A DNA stretch of 64,000 nt from Parvularcula maris (GCF_024505085.1 NZ_JANIBC010000001.1:310001-374000), one strand, 5' to 3'. Shown: positions 36,061 to 45,882, numbered from the stretch's first letter. A program made the numbers and translations. The notes: generated by a model not told the origin, from the sequence alone.

Positions 36061-36914
36061 CGGGAGCGTGCGACGAAGGAGGCTAGAAGGTCGTCCTCGG
36101 CGCCGAGGAAGTCTCTAGGAGACTGCGAGAAGAAGGCGCGCATCACCCGCGTGAAGTGGGCTTGATCGGCGAAACCCATCTCCGTTGCCAGGGCCGCCAG
36201 CACGGGGGGCTCGCCGCGCTGCAGCGCCCCTGCCACGTTGGCCATCTGCACGATGCGCGCATAGGTCTTGGGCGTCAGACCCAGAAGGTCGGCGAACTGA
36301 CGCTCCATGGTCCGCTGGGTGGTGCCGAGACGATCGGCGACCATGCTGACCGGTAGCCGCCCGCCCTCCTCTTCCCACAGATCGCAGGCGGAACGGAAGG
36401 GCTCGGGGGCGGGCTTCGCTTTCTCGATGAGCGCTTTCATGGCCGCCTGCAGCTTCTCCGCGGCCCGCCCCGTGCTGTCCTCGGAGGCGGCGGCGAGCAC
36501 CTGTCGCCGCGCTTCCTCGGGAAGGCCCGTTGCGGCCGATCCGATGTCGAGGACCCGTCCCACGCTTCTTGCGCCGCGGTGGCCGAACAAACGGTAGGGG
36601 GCGTCGGGGTTTAGCTCGAGGAGGATGTGGCGCAGCGGCCCCTCCGTCTCCAACCTAGCCGTTTGGCGACCGATCTGCCCGGAGAAATGCGCCTCGCCGC
36701 CCGTCAGGGTCAGCTCGGCTCCCTCCCAACGCGCCGTGATGCGTCCCTCCAGGATCACGCCGATATAGAAGAAGCCGGTCGGCCAGACCTGCTGCCGGAA
36801 ACCCGCTCCCGCCTGGATGTCGGCGGTCATCAGGCGCCGCGCATAGCCCGCCAGCGCCGGATCGGCGGAGGTGGCGCGGTAGGTGCTTTCAGCGCTGTTG
36901 TCGCCTTTCTTCAA
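36057..36914 (-). CDS. AraC family transcriptional regulator
   Basis: 285 residues from a TTG at 36914 chosen because GGGGAGG lies seven bases before it; the open frame continues upstream but there it runs antisense through the signal-peptide gene. The N-terminal sensor domain is of unknown ligand (TGFFYIGVILEGRITARW). The C-terminal AraC helix-turn-helix pair covers about 185-280 (VSMVADRLGTTQRTMERQF, LAALATEMGFADQAHFTRVM). It is divergent from the VPxPA-anchored protein (about 55 bases), which it may regulate. Confidence 0.83.
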   Translation of the reverse strand: MKKGDNSAESTYRATSADPALAGYARRLMTADIQAGAGFRQQVWPTGFFYIGVILEGRITARWEGAELTLTGGEAHFSGQIGRQTARLETEGPLRHILLELNPDAPYRLFGHRGARSVGRVLDIGSAATGLPEEARRQVLAAASEDSTGRAAEKLQAAMKALIEKAKPAPEPFRSACDLWEEEGGRLPVSMVADRLGTTQRTMERQFADLLGLTPKTYARIVQMANVAGALQRGEPPVLAALATEMGFADQAHFTRVMRAFFSQSPRDFLGAEDDLLASFVARSR

Positions 36915-36969
36915 GACAGCCTCCCCACAATGTCTTTGTATTGATGAAGCATTAGCAAACGGGGCGAAA

Positions 36970-37632
36970 ATGAAACGGTTTATTGCAGGCGCTGCGGCGC
37001 TTCTCTGCGGCGCGGCCAGCGCCAACGCGGCGCAGATCATCGCCGACTTCGAGGACGGGACCACGCAAGGCTTCCTGGTGTCGAACTCCCTCGACCTGTC
37101 GAGCTTCACCGGTACGAGCTTCGTCGGCGCGGAGATCGTCAACGCGGCGGGCGGCAATCCGGGGCGCTTCCTCCTGACCAACGATCTCGCCCCGCAGCAA
37201 GGTACGATCCTGGTCAAGGCGTCCGATGCCTTCACCGGCGACCTGTCGGGAAAGGGCGCGATCGTCTGGGACGAGATCGACTTCGACGGGTTGAACCGCG
37301 TGTTCTCCCAGCGACTCTTCCTGGTCGGTCAGGACGGCACGACCTTCGTCTTTGACACCGATCTGATCCCGCTGAACGTCTGGACGGCGAGGTCGGCATC
37401 GCTGACCGACGCATCGGTGTGGACACTTCTGGACGGTAGCGGCTCGTCGAGCTTCGCCGACGTGGTGGGGGATGTGGCCGCGGTGATCTTCCGAACCGAG
37501 GTCGGCCAGAACACTAACAGGGAGAGCGGCCTGGACAATGTCGGCTTCCTGGTTTCGGAAGTTCCAGTGCCCGCCGCTGCGCTTCTCTTCCCGCTCGGCG
37601 TCGCCGGCGTGCTGCGCCGCCGGGCGAGATGA
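36970..37632 (+). CDS. Secreted protein with VPxPA/PEP-CTERM-type sorting tail
   Basis: 220 residues. It has a signal peptide (MKRFIAGAAALLCGAASANA), a beta-rich body with DFEDGTTQGFLV, VWDEIDFDGLN, ESGLDNVGFLV, and a C-terminal sorting signal: EVPVPAAALLFP, a hydrophobic stretch, and RRRAR. This is the VPLPA-CTERM/PEP-CTERM layout recognised by exosortase-type enzymes in polysaccharide-making proteobacteria. The body looks like a carbohydrate-binding sandwich. No exosortase gene is in the window. Confidence 0.78.
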   Translation: MKRFIAGAAALLCGAASANAAQIIADFEDGTTQGFLVSNSLDLSSFTGTSFVGAEIVNAAGGNPGRFLLTNDLAPQQGTILVKASDAFTGDLSGKGAIVWDEIDFDGLNRVFSQRLFLVGQDGTTFVFDTDLIPLNVWTARSASLTDASVWTLLDGSGSSSFADVVGDVAAVIFRTEVGQNTNRESGLDNVGFLVSEVPVPAAALLFPLGVAGVLRRRAR

Positions 37633-37636
37633 ACTC

Positions 37637-37678
37637 CCGCAAGAGCTGGCCGCCCAGGGGCGCGGTCAGCTCTTGCGG
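37637..37678. terminator. Convergent hairpin between the VPxPA gene and hisE
   Basis: 17-base arms 37637-37653 and 37662-37678 pair with a single wobble around an eight-base loop, just after the plus-strand stop codon. No U-run on either side. The right arm includes the last codons of hisE. Probably a shared transcript end. Confidence 0.5.
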
Positions 37679-37995
37679 CTCGCCTTCTCCTCGATACCGG
37701 AGACCCCGGCCCGGCGGTCGAGCTCGGCGGCGACGGCGTTGAGGCTGGTGCCGTTGGCCTCCAGAAGGACGGCGAGGTGGTAGAGGACGTCCGCGCTCTC
37801 GGCGATCAGCTCGGCGCGGTCGCCCTTGGCGCCGGCGATGGCCGCCTCGACGCCCTCCTCGCCGAGCTTCTTCGCCGCCTTCTCCCGGCCTTGGGAGAGG
37901 AGCTTGGCGGTGTAGGACGTCTCCGGATCGTCGCCCCGGCGCGCGTGGATGCGGGCGGTCAGCACGTCGAGCGCCTCGCCGATGCGGCTCACCAT
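37666..37995 (-). CDS. hisE: Phosphoribosyl-ATP diphosphatase
   Basis: 109 residues. All-alpha MazG-like fold: [24 protein letters not shown] (read in parts), then [21 protein letters not shown], with the metal-binding E-E...E..D pattern. Second step of histidine synthesis, PR-ATP to PR-AMP. It overlaps hisF by seven bases and is last in the hisH-hisA-hisF-hisE run. Confidence 0.95.
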   Translation of the reverse strand: MVSRIGEALDVLTARIHARRGDDPETSYTAKLLSQGREKAAKKLGEEGVEAAIAGAKGDRAELIAESADVLYHLAVLLEANGTSLNAVAAELDRRAGVSGIEEKASRKS

Positions 37996-38756
37996 GTCTT
38001 CCTCACGGGGATACCCCTCTCCATCATCGCCTCCTTCGCCTCGCGCACGGAGTAGGTGCCGAAGTGGAAGATGCTGGCCGCCAGCACGGCGGATGCGCCC
38101 CCCTCGGTGACGGCGTCGCTGAGATGATCTAGCGTTCCCGCCCCGCCCGAGGCGATGACCGGGATACCAACTACGTTCGTCACTGCGCGGAGCAGCTCGT
38201 TATCATAGCCGTTCTGGACGCCGTCCTGGTCCATGGAGGTGAGGAGGATCTCCCCCGCCCCCCGCTCCTCCGCAAGCTGAGCGAACTCGACGGCGTCGAT
38301 GCCGGTTGGCTTCCGCCCGCCATGGGTGAAGATCTCCCAGCGGCCCTCCGCCACCATCTTCGCGTCGATAGCGCAGACCACGCATTGCGAGCCAGCAGCG
38401 AGGGCCGCCTCGGTGAGCACTTCGGGACGCTTCACGGCGGCGGAGTTGATCGCCACCTTGTCCGCGCCCGCCCGTAAGAGCGCCAACATGTCCTCCGCCG
38501 AGCGCACGCCGCCGCCGACCGTCAGGGGACAGAGCGCCTCTTCTGCAGTGCGCGTCACGGTGTCCAAAAGCGTACCCCGGTCCTCATGGCTGGCGGTGAT
38601 GTCCAGGAAGCAGATCTCGTCCGCCCCCTCGCGGGCATAGCGCGCCGCGGCCTCCACCGGGTCGCCTGCATCGCGAAGCCCGACGAAGCTCACGCCCTTG
38701 ACCACACGCCCGTCCTTCACATCCAGGCAGGGGATGATCCGTGTCTTGAGGGTCAC
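37989..38756 (-). CDS. hisF: Imidazole glycerol phosphate synthase subunit HisF
   Basis: 255 residues from a GTG at 38756 that overlaps the hisA stop as GTGA; the much longer open frame upstream is a shadow of hisA. TIM barrel with catalytic Asp in [16 protein letters not shown] and in [14 protein letters not shown]. It cyclises PRFAR with ammonia from HisH to give imidazole glycerol phosphate and AICAR. Confidence 0.97.
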   Translation of the reverse strand: MTLKTRIIPCLDVKDGRVVKGVSFVGLRDAGDPVEAAARYAREGADEICFLDITASHEDRGTLLDTVTRTAEEALCPLTVGGGVRSAEDMLALLRAGADKVAINSAAVKRPEVLTEAALAAGSQCVVCAIDAKMVAEGRWEIFTHGGRKPTGIDAVEFAQLAEERGAGEILLTSMDQDGVQNGYDNELLRAVTNVVGIPVIASGGAGTLDHLSDAVTEGGASAVLAASIFHFGTYSVREAKEAMMERGIPVRKTW

Positions 38757-39481
38757 GAGCGCACCCCCGCGATGGCTTCGGCAGGGGTGAAGCGGCCCTC
38801 GTATAGCGCCTTGCCGATGATGCTGCCGCGAATGGCTTTGGTCGCAGCCAAGGCCTGAAGATCGCCTACGGAGGAGATGCCGCCGGAGGCGATCACCGGG
38901 ATAGAAGTTGCCTCGGCCAAAGCTTTCGTCGCCTCGACATTCGGCCCCTGTAGCGCGCCGTCGCGCTGAATGTCCGTGTAGACGATGGCCGCCGCGCCCA
39001 GGCCTTCGAACCGGCCCGCCACCTCCGCCGCGGACAGGGTGCTGGCGTCGTCCCAGCCTTCGGTGGCGACCATGCCGTCCTTGGCGTCGATGCCGATCAC
39101 GACCTGGTCCGGGAAGGCCTTGATGCAGCGCCTCGCAAAGTCGGGATCCTTGACCGCCGCCGTGCCGAGGATCACCCGCGCGACGCCGAGCTTCAGCCAC
39201 TCCTCCGCTGTCTGAAGGGTGCGGATGCCGCCGCCGAGCTGCACGCGGGCATCGGTCGCGCCGAGGATACGCTTCACCGCCTCGGCATTGGCGGGCTCGC
39301 CCGCGAAGGCGCCGTCTAGGTCCACCACGTGAAGGTTCGTGAACCCCTTACCCGCGAAGCTCTTCGCCTGGGCGGAAGGATCGTCCGCATAGGTCTTGGC
39401 CGTGGCCATGTCGCCGCGCAGGAGGCGTACGGCCTTGCCGCCCTTGAGGTCGATGGCGGGCCAGAGTTCGAAGCTGGTCAT
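38753..39481 (-). CDS. hisA: ProFAR isomerase HisA
   Basis: 242 residues from the ATG at 39481, which overlaps the hisH stop as ATGA (an ATG nine bases earlier is possible). TIM barrel beginning [16 protein letters not shown], with [47 protein letters not shown] and [14 protein letters not shown]. Fourth step of histidine synthesis. Confidence 0.97.
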   Translation of the reverse strand: MTSFELWPAIDLKGGKAVRLLRGDMATAKTYADDPSAQAKSFAGKGFTNLHVVDLDGAFAGEPANAEAVKRILGATDARVQLGGGIRTLQTAEEWLKLGVARVILGTAAVKDPDFARRCIKAFPDQVVIGIDAKDGMVATEGWDDASTLSAAEVAGRFEGLGAAAIVYTDIQRDGALQGPNVEATKALAEATSIPVIASGGISSVGDLQALAATKAIRGSIIGKALYEGRFTPAEAIAGVRS

Positions 39482-40098
39482 GGCCGCCACCCCAGGAAGT
39501 TCGCCAGGAACGCCATGCCGTAGGGTCCGCTCTTCTCAGGGTGGAACTGGGCACCAGCCACGTTTTCTCTTTGTACGGCAGCGGCGAACTGCTCACCGTA
39601 GGCGCACGTGGCGATCACGTCGCTCTCATCCTCCGTATCGAAACAGAAGCTATGTACGAAATAGGCATCATTGTTCTTAGGCACAAGCGGAGAGGGGCGG
39701 GAGGAGGCGACGTCGTTCCAGCCCATATGGGGCAGGCGGAGGGAGCCCACTTTAAGCTCTCTCACCATGCCGGGGATAAGTCCCAATCCTTGCGTTTCCT
39801 CATGCTCCAGCCCCCGGTCCGCCAGAAGCTGCATGCCGACGCAGATGCCGAGGAAAGGCGTGCCGCGCGCCACTGCCTCACCGATGGCCTCCTTGGCGCC
39901 GGGGCGGGCACGCAGGCCCTCCATGCAGCTTCGGAAAGCGCCGACGCCGGGCAGGACGAGCCGGTCGGCTGACCGGATCGCCTCGGGCTCCGCGCTGGCG
40001 ACGATCCGCAGGCCGCTCACCCCCGCCGCCCGCTCCAGGCCGCGCCGGGCTGAGTGCAAATTCCCCGCGCCGTAGTCGATCAAACACACCGTCTGCAT
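39478..40098 (-). CDS. hisH: Imidazole glycerol phosphate synthase glutaminase HisH
   Basis: 206 residues from the ATG at 40098 (MQTVCLIDYGAGNL). Class I glutaminase triad: Cys in FLGICVGMQLL, and His and Glu in GAQFHPEKSG. It supplies ammonia to HisF. It is coupled to hisA by an ATGA overlap. The upstream frame to 40155 lacks family similarity. Confidence 0.96.
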   Translation of the reverse strand: MQTVCLIDYGAGNLHSARRGLERAAGVSGLRIVASAEPEAIRSADRLVLPGVGAFRSCMEGLRARPGAKEAIGEAVARGTPFLGICVGMQLLADRGLEHEETQGLGLIPGMVRELKVGSLRLPHMGWNDVASSRPSPLVPKNNDAYFVHSFCFDTEDESDVIATCAYGEQFAAAVQRENVAGAQFHPEKSGPYGMAFLANFLGWRP

Positions 40099-40136
40099 GG
40101 CGTGAGGGAATGGCGGGAACAGAGCAGGAGGGCAAC

Positions 40137-40168
40137 AAAAAAGGGCGCGCCGCATCCGGCACGCCCTT
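40137..40168 (-). terminator. Terminator after the small secreted protein gene
   Basis: On the minus strand GGGCGTGCCG-GATG-CGGCGCGCCC forms a 10-base stem (one wobble) followed by TTTTTT. It is a strong intrinsic terminator and separates the small gene from hisH. Confidence 0.8.
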
Positions 40169-40191
40169 CTCTTGGCCGATGGCCGAAAAGC

Positions 40192-40431
40192 TTACGAGCA
40201 GTCCTCGACGGCTTCCTTAAAGGCGTCCGAAGCGTTGGCGAGCTCGTCCGGGCTGGTGATGCCGGCGATCTCAGCCATCAGGTCCTCGTCGGCAGCGACT
40301 TTCTCGGCCAAGCAGGCGCAGTCGGCTTCGCCGCCATACTTGGACTGGAACTGCTCACAGGCAGCCTGCAGCTCGTCGGCGGATTGAACGGTGTTGAGCG
40401 CGAGCAGCGCTGCGATGATCGATGCGAACAT
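40192..40431 (-). CDS. Small exported Cys-rich protein between hisB and hisH
   Basis: 79 residues. It has a signal-like start (MFASIIAALLALNTVQSA) and a helical acidic body with four Cys (AACEQF, ADCACL, VEDC at the very end). The family is not recognised. It has its own strong terminator, so it is likely an independent gene placed inside the his cluster. Confidence 0.65.
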   Translation of the reverse strand: MFASIIAALLALNTVQSADELQAACEQFQSKYGGEADCACLAEKVAADEDLMAEIAGITSPDELANASDAFKEAVEDCS

Positions 40432-40527
40432 GAATAGCTCTTCCCTAAGATGTTTGGGCCGCTCACGGCGGCGCGACGGAACTTAACGGCCATTAACCGA
40501 GTTGCAAGCGCAACTTTATCGCATTTC

Positions 40528-41127
40528 TCAGGAGCCGAGCGAGCCTTTCGTCGAGGGGATGGCCCCCGCCGCCCTCGGGTCCACCGCCACCGCCATCTTC
40601 AGGGCACGGGCCAGGGCCTTGAAGCAGCTCTCGGCGATGTGGTGGTTGTTGGTGCCGTAGAGGTTCTCGACGTGAAGGCAGACCCCCGCATTGCCGGCGA
40701 AGGCGTGGAAGAACTCCTTGAAGAGCTCAGTGTCGAAATCGCCGATCTTGTCGCGGGTGAACTCGGCCTTCCAGACGAGATAGGGCCGTTTGGAGATGTC
40801 GAGGCTCGCCCGTGTCAGGGTCTCGTCCATAGGGATATAGGCGTGGCCGAAGCGGGTGATGCCCTTCATGTCGCCCAGGGCATCCGCCACGGCGAGGCCG
40901 ATGACGATGCCGACGTCCTCCACCGTGTGGTGCTGGTCGATGTGAAGATCGCCCTCGGCAGACACCTCGAGGTCGATGGAGGAGTGCTTGGCGAAGCCCT
41001 CCAGCATGTGGTCGAAGAACCCGACGCCTGTGGAGATCTTCGCCTCGCCGGTGCCGTCGAGGTTCAGCCGGACGGTGATGTCCGTCTCCTTGGTCTTGCG
41101 GTGACGCTCGGCGGTGCGGGTGGTCAT
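40528..41127 (-). CDS. hisB: Imidazoleglycerol-phosphate dehydratase
   Basis: 199 residues, monofunctional. Metal-binding repeats: [40 protein letters not shown] and [19 protein letters not shown]. Sixth step of histidine synthesis. First in the local his cluster but separated from hisH by the small exported protein and its terminator. Confidence 0.97.
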   Translation of the reverse strand: MTTRTAERHRKTKETDITVRLNLDGTGEAKISTGVGFFDHMLEGFAKHSSIDLEVSAEGDLHIDQHHTVEDVGIVIGLAVADALGDMKGITRFGHAYIPMDETLTRASLDISKRPYLVWKAEFTRDKIGDFDTELFKEFFHAFAGNAGVCLHVENLYGTNNHHIAESCFKALARALKMAVAVDPRAAGAIPSTKGSLGS

Positions 41128-41212
41128 CTGTTCTCTTCCCGGTCTGCGACAGCCGCTCTAAGCGGGAAGCCGACAAGCGGCAACAGCGCCGCCGCGGCGA
41201 AGGATCGTCGCA

Positions 41213-43366
41213 TCAGCTAGCGATGGAGGCGACCCGCCACGTGGTTCCGGCCTCGTTCTGGATGACGGTTGCCGTCGCCCGCAACTGGTCCGCGAGATCC
41301 TGGATCAACTGCTGTCCTTTTCCTGTTCGGCCCGTCTCCTCTTCACTGTTCGGCTCGACCGGCTTGCCGATGCCGTCGTCTCGAACCGTGAGGGCGAGCT
41401 GCGAGTTCTCCGCCGCCAAGGTGACCTTCACGGTTCCTTCGCCCTCCGGGAAGGCGTGTTTGAAGGCGTTGATGACCATCTCGCACACGAGCAGGCCGAT
41501 CGGGGAAGCCAGACGGGACCGGATCGTCAGCGGCTCGCACTGGAGCTCGGTCGTCACGTTGTCCGGGGCCAGGGCGGTGGAGAGCATGGTGAGCAGCTCT
41601 TCGAGGAACGGCGCGGCTTCGAGCTCGCAGCGCTCGTTCGTCTGGTGAAGGTGATCGTAGACCAAGCCCAAAGTGGACAGGCGGTATCTCAGCCTCTTCG
41701 GTGCCTCCGCACGAACGAGGCTGGCTGCCATCTGTAGCGCGTTCTTCGTTCGGTGGTGCTCCTCTGCGATGAGGACCGCGCGGAAATTCGCGATACGGCG
41801 TGAGCTGCGCCATCCATAGGCGGCGAGTCCGGCGATGAGGAGGAGGCCCGCTCCGCCTGCCATGGCCGCCCACGTATAGACACGCTGCCGTTCGAGCTTC
41901 GCGCTGTTGAGTTCGTTCTCAGCCTTCTGCAGTGCCTGCTCGCTTCGCAGGAGGTCGATGGCCTGTTCCTGGTTCTTCATCTCGAAGAGCGTCTGGGCGT
42001 CGACGGAGACCTTGAGCTTTTCCGCGTCGAGCCAGTCCGCATGCATGTCGAGGGCGTAGCGGGCGTAACGCAGGCCCTCCTCCGACTGGCCGGTCGCCCC
42101 CAACAGATGGGCCATGCTTCGGGCGTAGGCCACGGCATAGTACCGATCCGTCCCGTCGAAGACCGAGCGAAGGTCGGTTTCGGGAGTGATCCCAGTAAGC
42201 TCCGCTGCCCGTTCGAGCGCCGCCTCGGCTCGGCCCTCATTGCCTCGTTCGACCTCCTTGGTTGCCGCCCAGACGAGAAGCTCCGCCGTTGCGAAGGGGT
42301 CGTTCTCCTCTGCGGTGAGTTGTCCGGCCTCGAAAGCCAAATCGAGCGCGGTCTCCTCCTTTCCGGTGGCAAAAAGGGACCTCGAATAGTCTTTGTACAT
42401 CACCGGCACCACCTGCTTCGCACCAGCCTGGTCGAGGACCTTGGTAGCCGTATCGAACTCGACCAATGCTTCTTGGTGACGCTCGAGCTTGGTAAGAACG
42501 CCGCCGATCGCTATACGGACGATCCCGTAGTTGACGGACTTGGACCGTTCTGCATCCTCCAGCGCCTGCCGAACCGTGAGCATCCTCTGAAGGCCCGCCT
42601 CGTAGTCGCCGAGATCCAGAAGGACGTTGGCGATGTCGTAGTTAACCAGGCTCGCGAGCAAGGGCTCGCCGTTCTCCAAATAGAGCTCACGCAGCTCCTC
42701 GGCGGCGCCGATCGAGGCGACCGTATTGCCCCTCGCCCGCTCGACGAAGCGCGTGCGCGCGATGATGACCTGACGCACATGCGGCCGATCGCTGATCGGG
42801 AGCTCGCTGAGCTTGGCGATGATGGCATCCACCTCGTCCACCCGCCCCAGTCGCGACAACATCTCGGAATAGATTCGGAGGGCGTAGGCCTCGCTGATCG
42901 CATCTTCTGCGAGGGCCGCTCGCCGCAGGAGATCTTCGGCTCTTCGAAGGTTGTCCTCGTTGGGGGCGACACTGTGCTCGCCCAACCGGATGACCTCTCC
43001 CTTCAGGACCGCGGCACCCGTCAGCTTCGACAGGTCGAGGTCTTGGAAACCGTTGCTGGCGATGACCTTCAGCCCGCTCATCGCTGCATCCAGCAACAGC
43101 GGCTGGTCTTCGGGCCTCGCTGTCTCCAAGGCTTCGAGGCAGGCTTGTTTCGGCGTTTTGATCAGGTTGCCCTCGGCATCACGAAGGGCTTCGCCGGGAT
43201 AGCATGGCAGCTCCCTCAGCACGGCAAGCTCGGTCGCTGCAGCATATGCAGAGTAGGGGAGAAGAAGCACGCCAGTGCCGATGATCAGTCCCAAGGCTCG
43301 CCAAAGGAACATCCACGCAGAACCCCTTCTCAGGTGTTTCGCGATCGAGCGCTGCTGGTAAGCCAT
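41213..43366 (-). CDS. TPR-containing HisKA_2 family sensor kinase
   Basis: 717 residues. An N-terminal membrane or signal segment (about 18-42), a long helical region resembling tetratricopeptide repeats (about 100-470), a coiled coil, and a membrane helix near 491-513. Then comes a HisKA_2 dimer domain with H-box IAEEHHRTKNALQMAASLV and an HATPase domain (CEMVINAFKHAFPEGEG, VRDDGIGKP, GKGQQLIQDL). HisKA_2 kinases often feed PhyR in the alphaproteobacterial general stress response; phyR lies about 17 kb away in this window. The periplasmic TPR part suggests it senses a protein partner. Confidence 0.85.
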   Translation of the reverse strand: MAYQQRSIAKHLRRGSAWMFLWRALGLIIGTGVLLLPYSAYAAATELAVLRELPCYPGEALRDAEGNLIKTPKQACLEALETARPEDQPLLLDAAMSGLKVIASNGFQDLDLSKLTGAAVLKGEVIRLGEHSVAPNEDNLRRAEDLLRRAALAEDAISEAYALRIYSEMLSRLGRVDEVDAIIAKLSELPISDRPHVRQVIIARTRFVERARGNTVASIGAAEELRELYLENGEPLLASLVNYDIANVLLDLGDYEAGLQRMLTVRQALEDAERSKSVNYGIVRIAIGGVLTKLERHQEALVEFDTATKVLDQAGAKQVVPVMYKDYSRSLFATGKEETALDLAFEAGQLTAEENDPFATAELLVWAATKEVERGNEGRAEAALERAAELTGITPETDLRSVFDGTDRYYAVAYARSMAHLLGATGQSEEGLRYARYALDMHADWLDAEKLKVSVDAQTLFEMKNQEQAIDLLRSEQALQKAENELNSAKLERQRVYTWAAMAGGAGLLLIAGLAAYGWRSSRRIANFRAVLIAEEHHRTKNALQMAASLVRAEAPKRLRYRLSTLGLVYDHLHQTNERCELEAAPFLEELLTMLSTALAPDNVTTELQCEPLTIRSRLASPIGLLVCEMVINAFKHAFPEGEGTVKVTLAAENSQLALTVRDDGIGKPVEPNSEEETGRTGKGQQLIQDLADQLRATATVIQNEAGTTWRVASIAS

Positions 43367-43542
43367 ATGGCGTCTGTTCTCCCAAGCGAAGGTAGACCGT
43401 TCGCGCCGCTAGCGGATGGCACAGCATCGGTGAGGCTTTAGCCTTCGTACCGCAAACGGGGGACAAATAAACCCGATGCCCGCGCGGATCGGCAAAGCGC
43501 TGTCGGAAGACGATCGCGGTTACTGCTATGCCTGACAGGCGT

Positions 43543-45882
43543 TCAAGAGCAACCGGCGGCGGCGTCCTCCATCGCCTCCTTCGCCGCCATGTCCGAAGGT
43601 TGGATGGCGTCCGCCTCTTCGAGCCTCGCTACCCAAGCCAAGGCGTCCTCGGCCCGCTCGCAGCGCTCTTCGTCCCGGCCCCATGCCTTGAAGACCTCGA
43701 CCTCCTCGGTCCGCTGCACGAGCATGGCGCGGTAGAGCCTTGGGTCGTCCGGCCGCTCTTCGAGCTGGGCGAGGAAGTAGGCCGCGCCCTCGGCCTGGGC
43801 GGCGGCGGCCTCCTCGAACCGTCCGAGGGCGGCCAGGGGCAGGGCCGTCTCGCGCATGGCCAGGAAGTCCTGATAGGCCGCGTCCTGGCTGTCCGGGTCG
43901 ATGGCCAGCCTGTGCCCCGAGTACCGACGTGACGCCGCGTAGTCCTCCAGCGCCTCCCCATGGCGGCCGTCCTTGTAGCGGACATAGGCCCGCTGCCAGT
44001 GGGCCAGGGAGCGCGAGCGAAGGTTGAAGCCGGAAAGGGGCGCCTCGACATCGTCCGCCCTGTCGAGGTCGTCGAGGCTGCGGGTCAGGACCTCGTCCGC
44101 CTCGCCCCACCTAGCCTCGTTGGCGAGGGCCCTGGCGATGCGGCGCCGGAAGTTCGCCGCGGTGGTGTAGGCCCGCCCGCGCGTGGCAGCGTCGCCGAGC
44201 TCCTCGGCCTCCTCGATACCCTGCTTCATCAGCTCGATGGCGTCGTCGTTCTTCCCGCCCATGGAGAGGGCTGTGGCAAGATCGCTCATCAGCGACAGGC
44301 GCTGGGGATGGACGTAGTGCTCCTCGGGGAAGTAAGCCGCGGCGGTCTCCATGAGGCCGATAGCCAGGCGGGCGGTCTCGGCGGCGGTCTCGGGGTCCTG
44401 GTTGTCGAGCAGCTCCTCGTAGATCTTCGGGCGGAGGAGCCAGGCCCTCGTGGCGGCCACCGCTGGGTCGTCCGGATAGGCGAGGGCGAGGCGTTCCAGA
44501 CGCTCTCCTGCCGCCCGCCGCAGGGGGAGGCCTGCCTCGGCGGTGGCGTCAGGGAAGACGTTGGTGTCCGACACCATCTGAGCAAGCTTCACCTGCCCCC
44601 GAGCGACATCCAAGCTGAGCATGTCGTCCGCGCGGGGATCGGCTTCTAGCTGCTCGAGATACTCCTGCCCGATGCCTGCGGTCAGGCGCCTCGCCTCGTC
44701 GGTTCCCTCGATGCCGTAGATCGCCTCGTCGAGATCGAACAGGACCCTGGCGGCCAGCCCCCGCAGGGCGTCGAACCTCGCCACCGCCTCCGTTTCGGCC
44801 TCCTGGGCGCGGACGGCGAGGATGCTGGCCGTGAGCGTCCCTCCGACCAGGGCGACCACCGCCAGAAGGCTCGCCGCCGTGCCGAAGGGGTGACGCCCGC
44901 CAAAGCGCGCCGCCGCCGTGAGAAACCCGCTGCGCGTGCTGACAGGGAAGCCCTGCCGGTAGCGGCGCAGATCCTCGGCCATGGCTTCGACGCTCTGATA
45001 GCGCGCGGCCGGGTCAGGCGCGGAAGCCTTAGCGGCCACCGCGTCGAGATCCCCCCGGCGAGGGACGTCGATGTCCGCGGCGAGGTAGGAGAGAAGGCGC
45101 CCCAGGCTGTAGATATCCGCCGCCGTCCCGCCGGGCTCTCCCTCCATCCGCTCAGGGGCCGTGAACCCCTCGGTGCGCGCCCGGCTGAGACGCGCATCAT
45201 CGGTGCCCAAAGACTGGGAGATGCCGAAGTCGATCAGCTTGACCACCCCGTCGGGCCTGAAAAGCACGTTGCCAGGGCTGATGTCGCGGTGCGCCACCCC
45301 CAGGCTGTGCGCGTAGGCCACGGCCCGCAGAATGTCCGTGAAGGCATCAAGGCGCGCCTCGGTATTCATCTTCGACCGTGCCTCGTGTAGGGGGCTGCCC
45401 TCCACGAGTTCCATGACGATGTAGGGGCGGCCGTCCTCCGTCTCGCCGCCGTCGAAGACCTGGGCAATGTGGGGGTGGTTCAACCCGGCCAGGGTTCTGA
45501 GCTCGTCCTTCAGCCGCGCCGACAGGCGGCCGCCTGTATCGCGGCGGCGGGCGAGCTTGATCGCCACCGTCTGCTCGAAGGCGCCGTCGTCGCGCTCGGC
45601 GCGGTAGACCGCGCCCATCCCCCCGCGGCCGACGACCTCGCCCAAGACCCAGGGGCCGATCCTGGGAGGCGGGGGCGCCTCCTGGCTCTCGGCGAAACGG
45701 TCGAGCGCCCCGCCGGTGGCGAGATCCGCACTCTCGACCGACAGGAGGTGAAGCGCCCTCTTGCGAAGGGCGGGGTCGTCCTCTGTCCGGCTCCTAACGA
45801 ACGCAGCGCGTTCCTCGGACGGCACGGCGTAGGCCTCGTCCAGCAGCGCCAGGAGGCGCTGCTCTTCTTCCTTGCTGGTCAT
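43543..45882 (-). CDS. Ser/Thr protein kinase with C-terminal TPR-like region
   Basis: 779 residues. The kinase domain (about 75-320) is complete: GRGGMGAVYRAE, Lys in VAIKLARR, catalytic loop VAHRDISPGNVLF, LIDFGIS, FTAPERMEG. A membrane helix follows (about 335-358), then a long helical TPR-like part outside the cytoplasm (about 380-760). It is a bacterial Hanks-type kinase of the PknB-like planctomycete/myxobacterial layout, less common in alphaproteobacteria. The partner is unknown. The next gene downstream is the TPR-HisKA_2 kinase, which shares the helical-repeat plus transmembrane architecture. Confidence 0.9.
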   Translation of the reverse strand: MTSKEEEQRLLALLDEAYAVPSEERAAFVRSRTEDDPALRKRALHLLSVESADLATGGALDRFAESQEAPPPPRIGPWVLGEVVGRGGMGAVYRAERDDGAFEQTVAIKLARRRDTGGRLSARLKDELRTLAGLNHPHIAQVFDGGETEDGRPYIVMELVEGSPLHEARSKMNTEARLDAFTDILRAVAYAHSLGVAHRDISPGNVLFRPDGVVKLIDFGISQSLGTDDARLSRARTEGFTAPERMEGEPGGTAADIYSLGRLLSYLAADIDVPRRGDLDAVAAKASAPDPAARYQSVEAMAEDLRRYRQGFPVSTRSGFLTAAARFGGRHPFGTAASLLAVVALVGGTLTASILAVRAQEAETEAVARFDALRGLAARVLFDLDEAIYGIEGTDEARRLTAGIGQEYLEQLEADPRADDMLSLDVARGQVKLAQMVSDTNVFPDATAEAGLPLRRAAGERLERLALAYPDDPAVAATRAWLLRPKIYEELLDNQDPETAAETARLAIGLMETAAAYFPEEHYVHPQRLSLMSDLATALSMGGKNDDAIELMKQGIEEAEELGDAATRGRAYTTAANFRRRIARALANEARWGEADEVLTRSLDDLDRADDVEAPLSGFNLRSRSLAHWQRAYVRYKDGRHGEALEDYAASRRYSGHRLAIDPDSQDAAYQDFLAMRETALPLAALGRFEEAAAAQAEGAAYFLAQLEERPDDPRLYRAMLVQRTEEVEVFKAWGRDEERCERAEDALAWVARLEEADAIQPSDMAAKEAMEDAAAGCS

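Noticed and set aside
40478-40500. GGAAC-N17-AGTT on the plus strand
   Set aside because: Resembles an EcfG promoter but no gene follows in that direction.
42041-43441. 466-codon plus-strand open frame
   Set aside because: Antisense to the TPR-HisKA_2 kinase; no motif.
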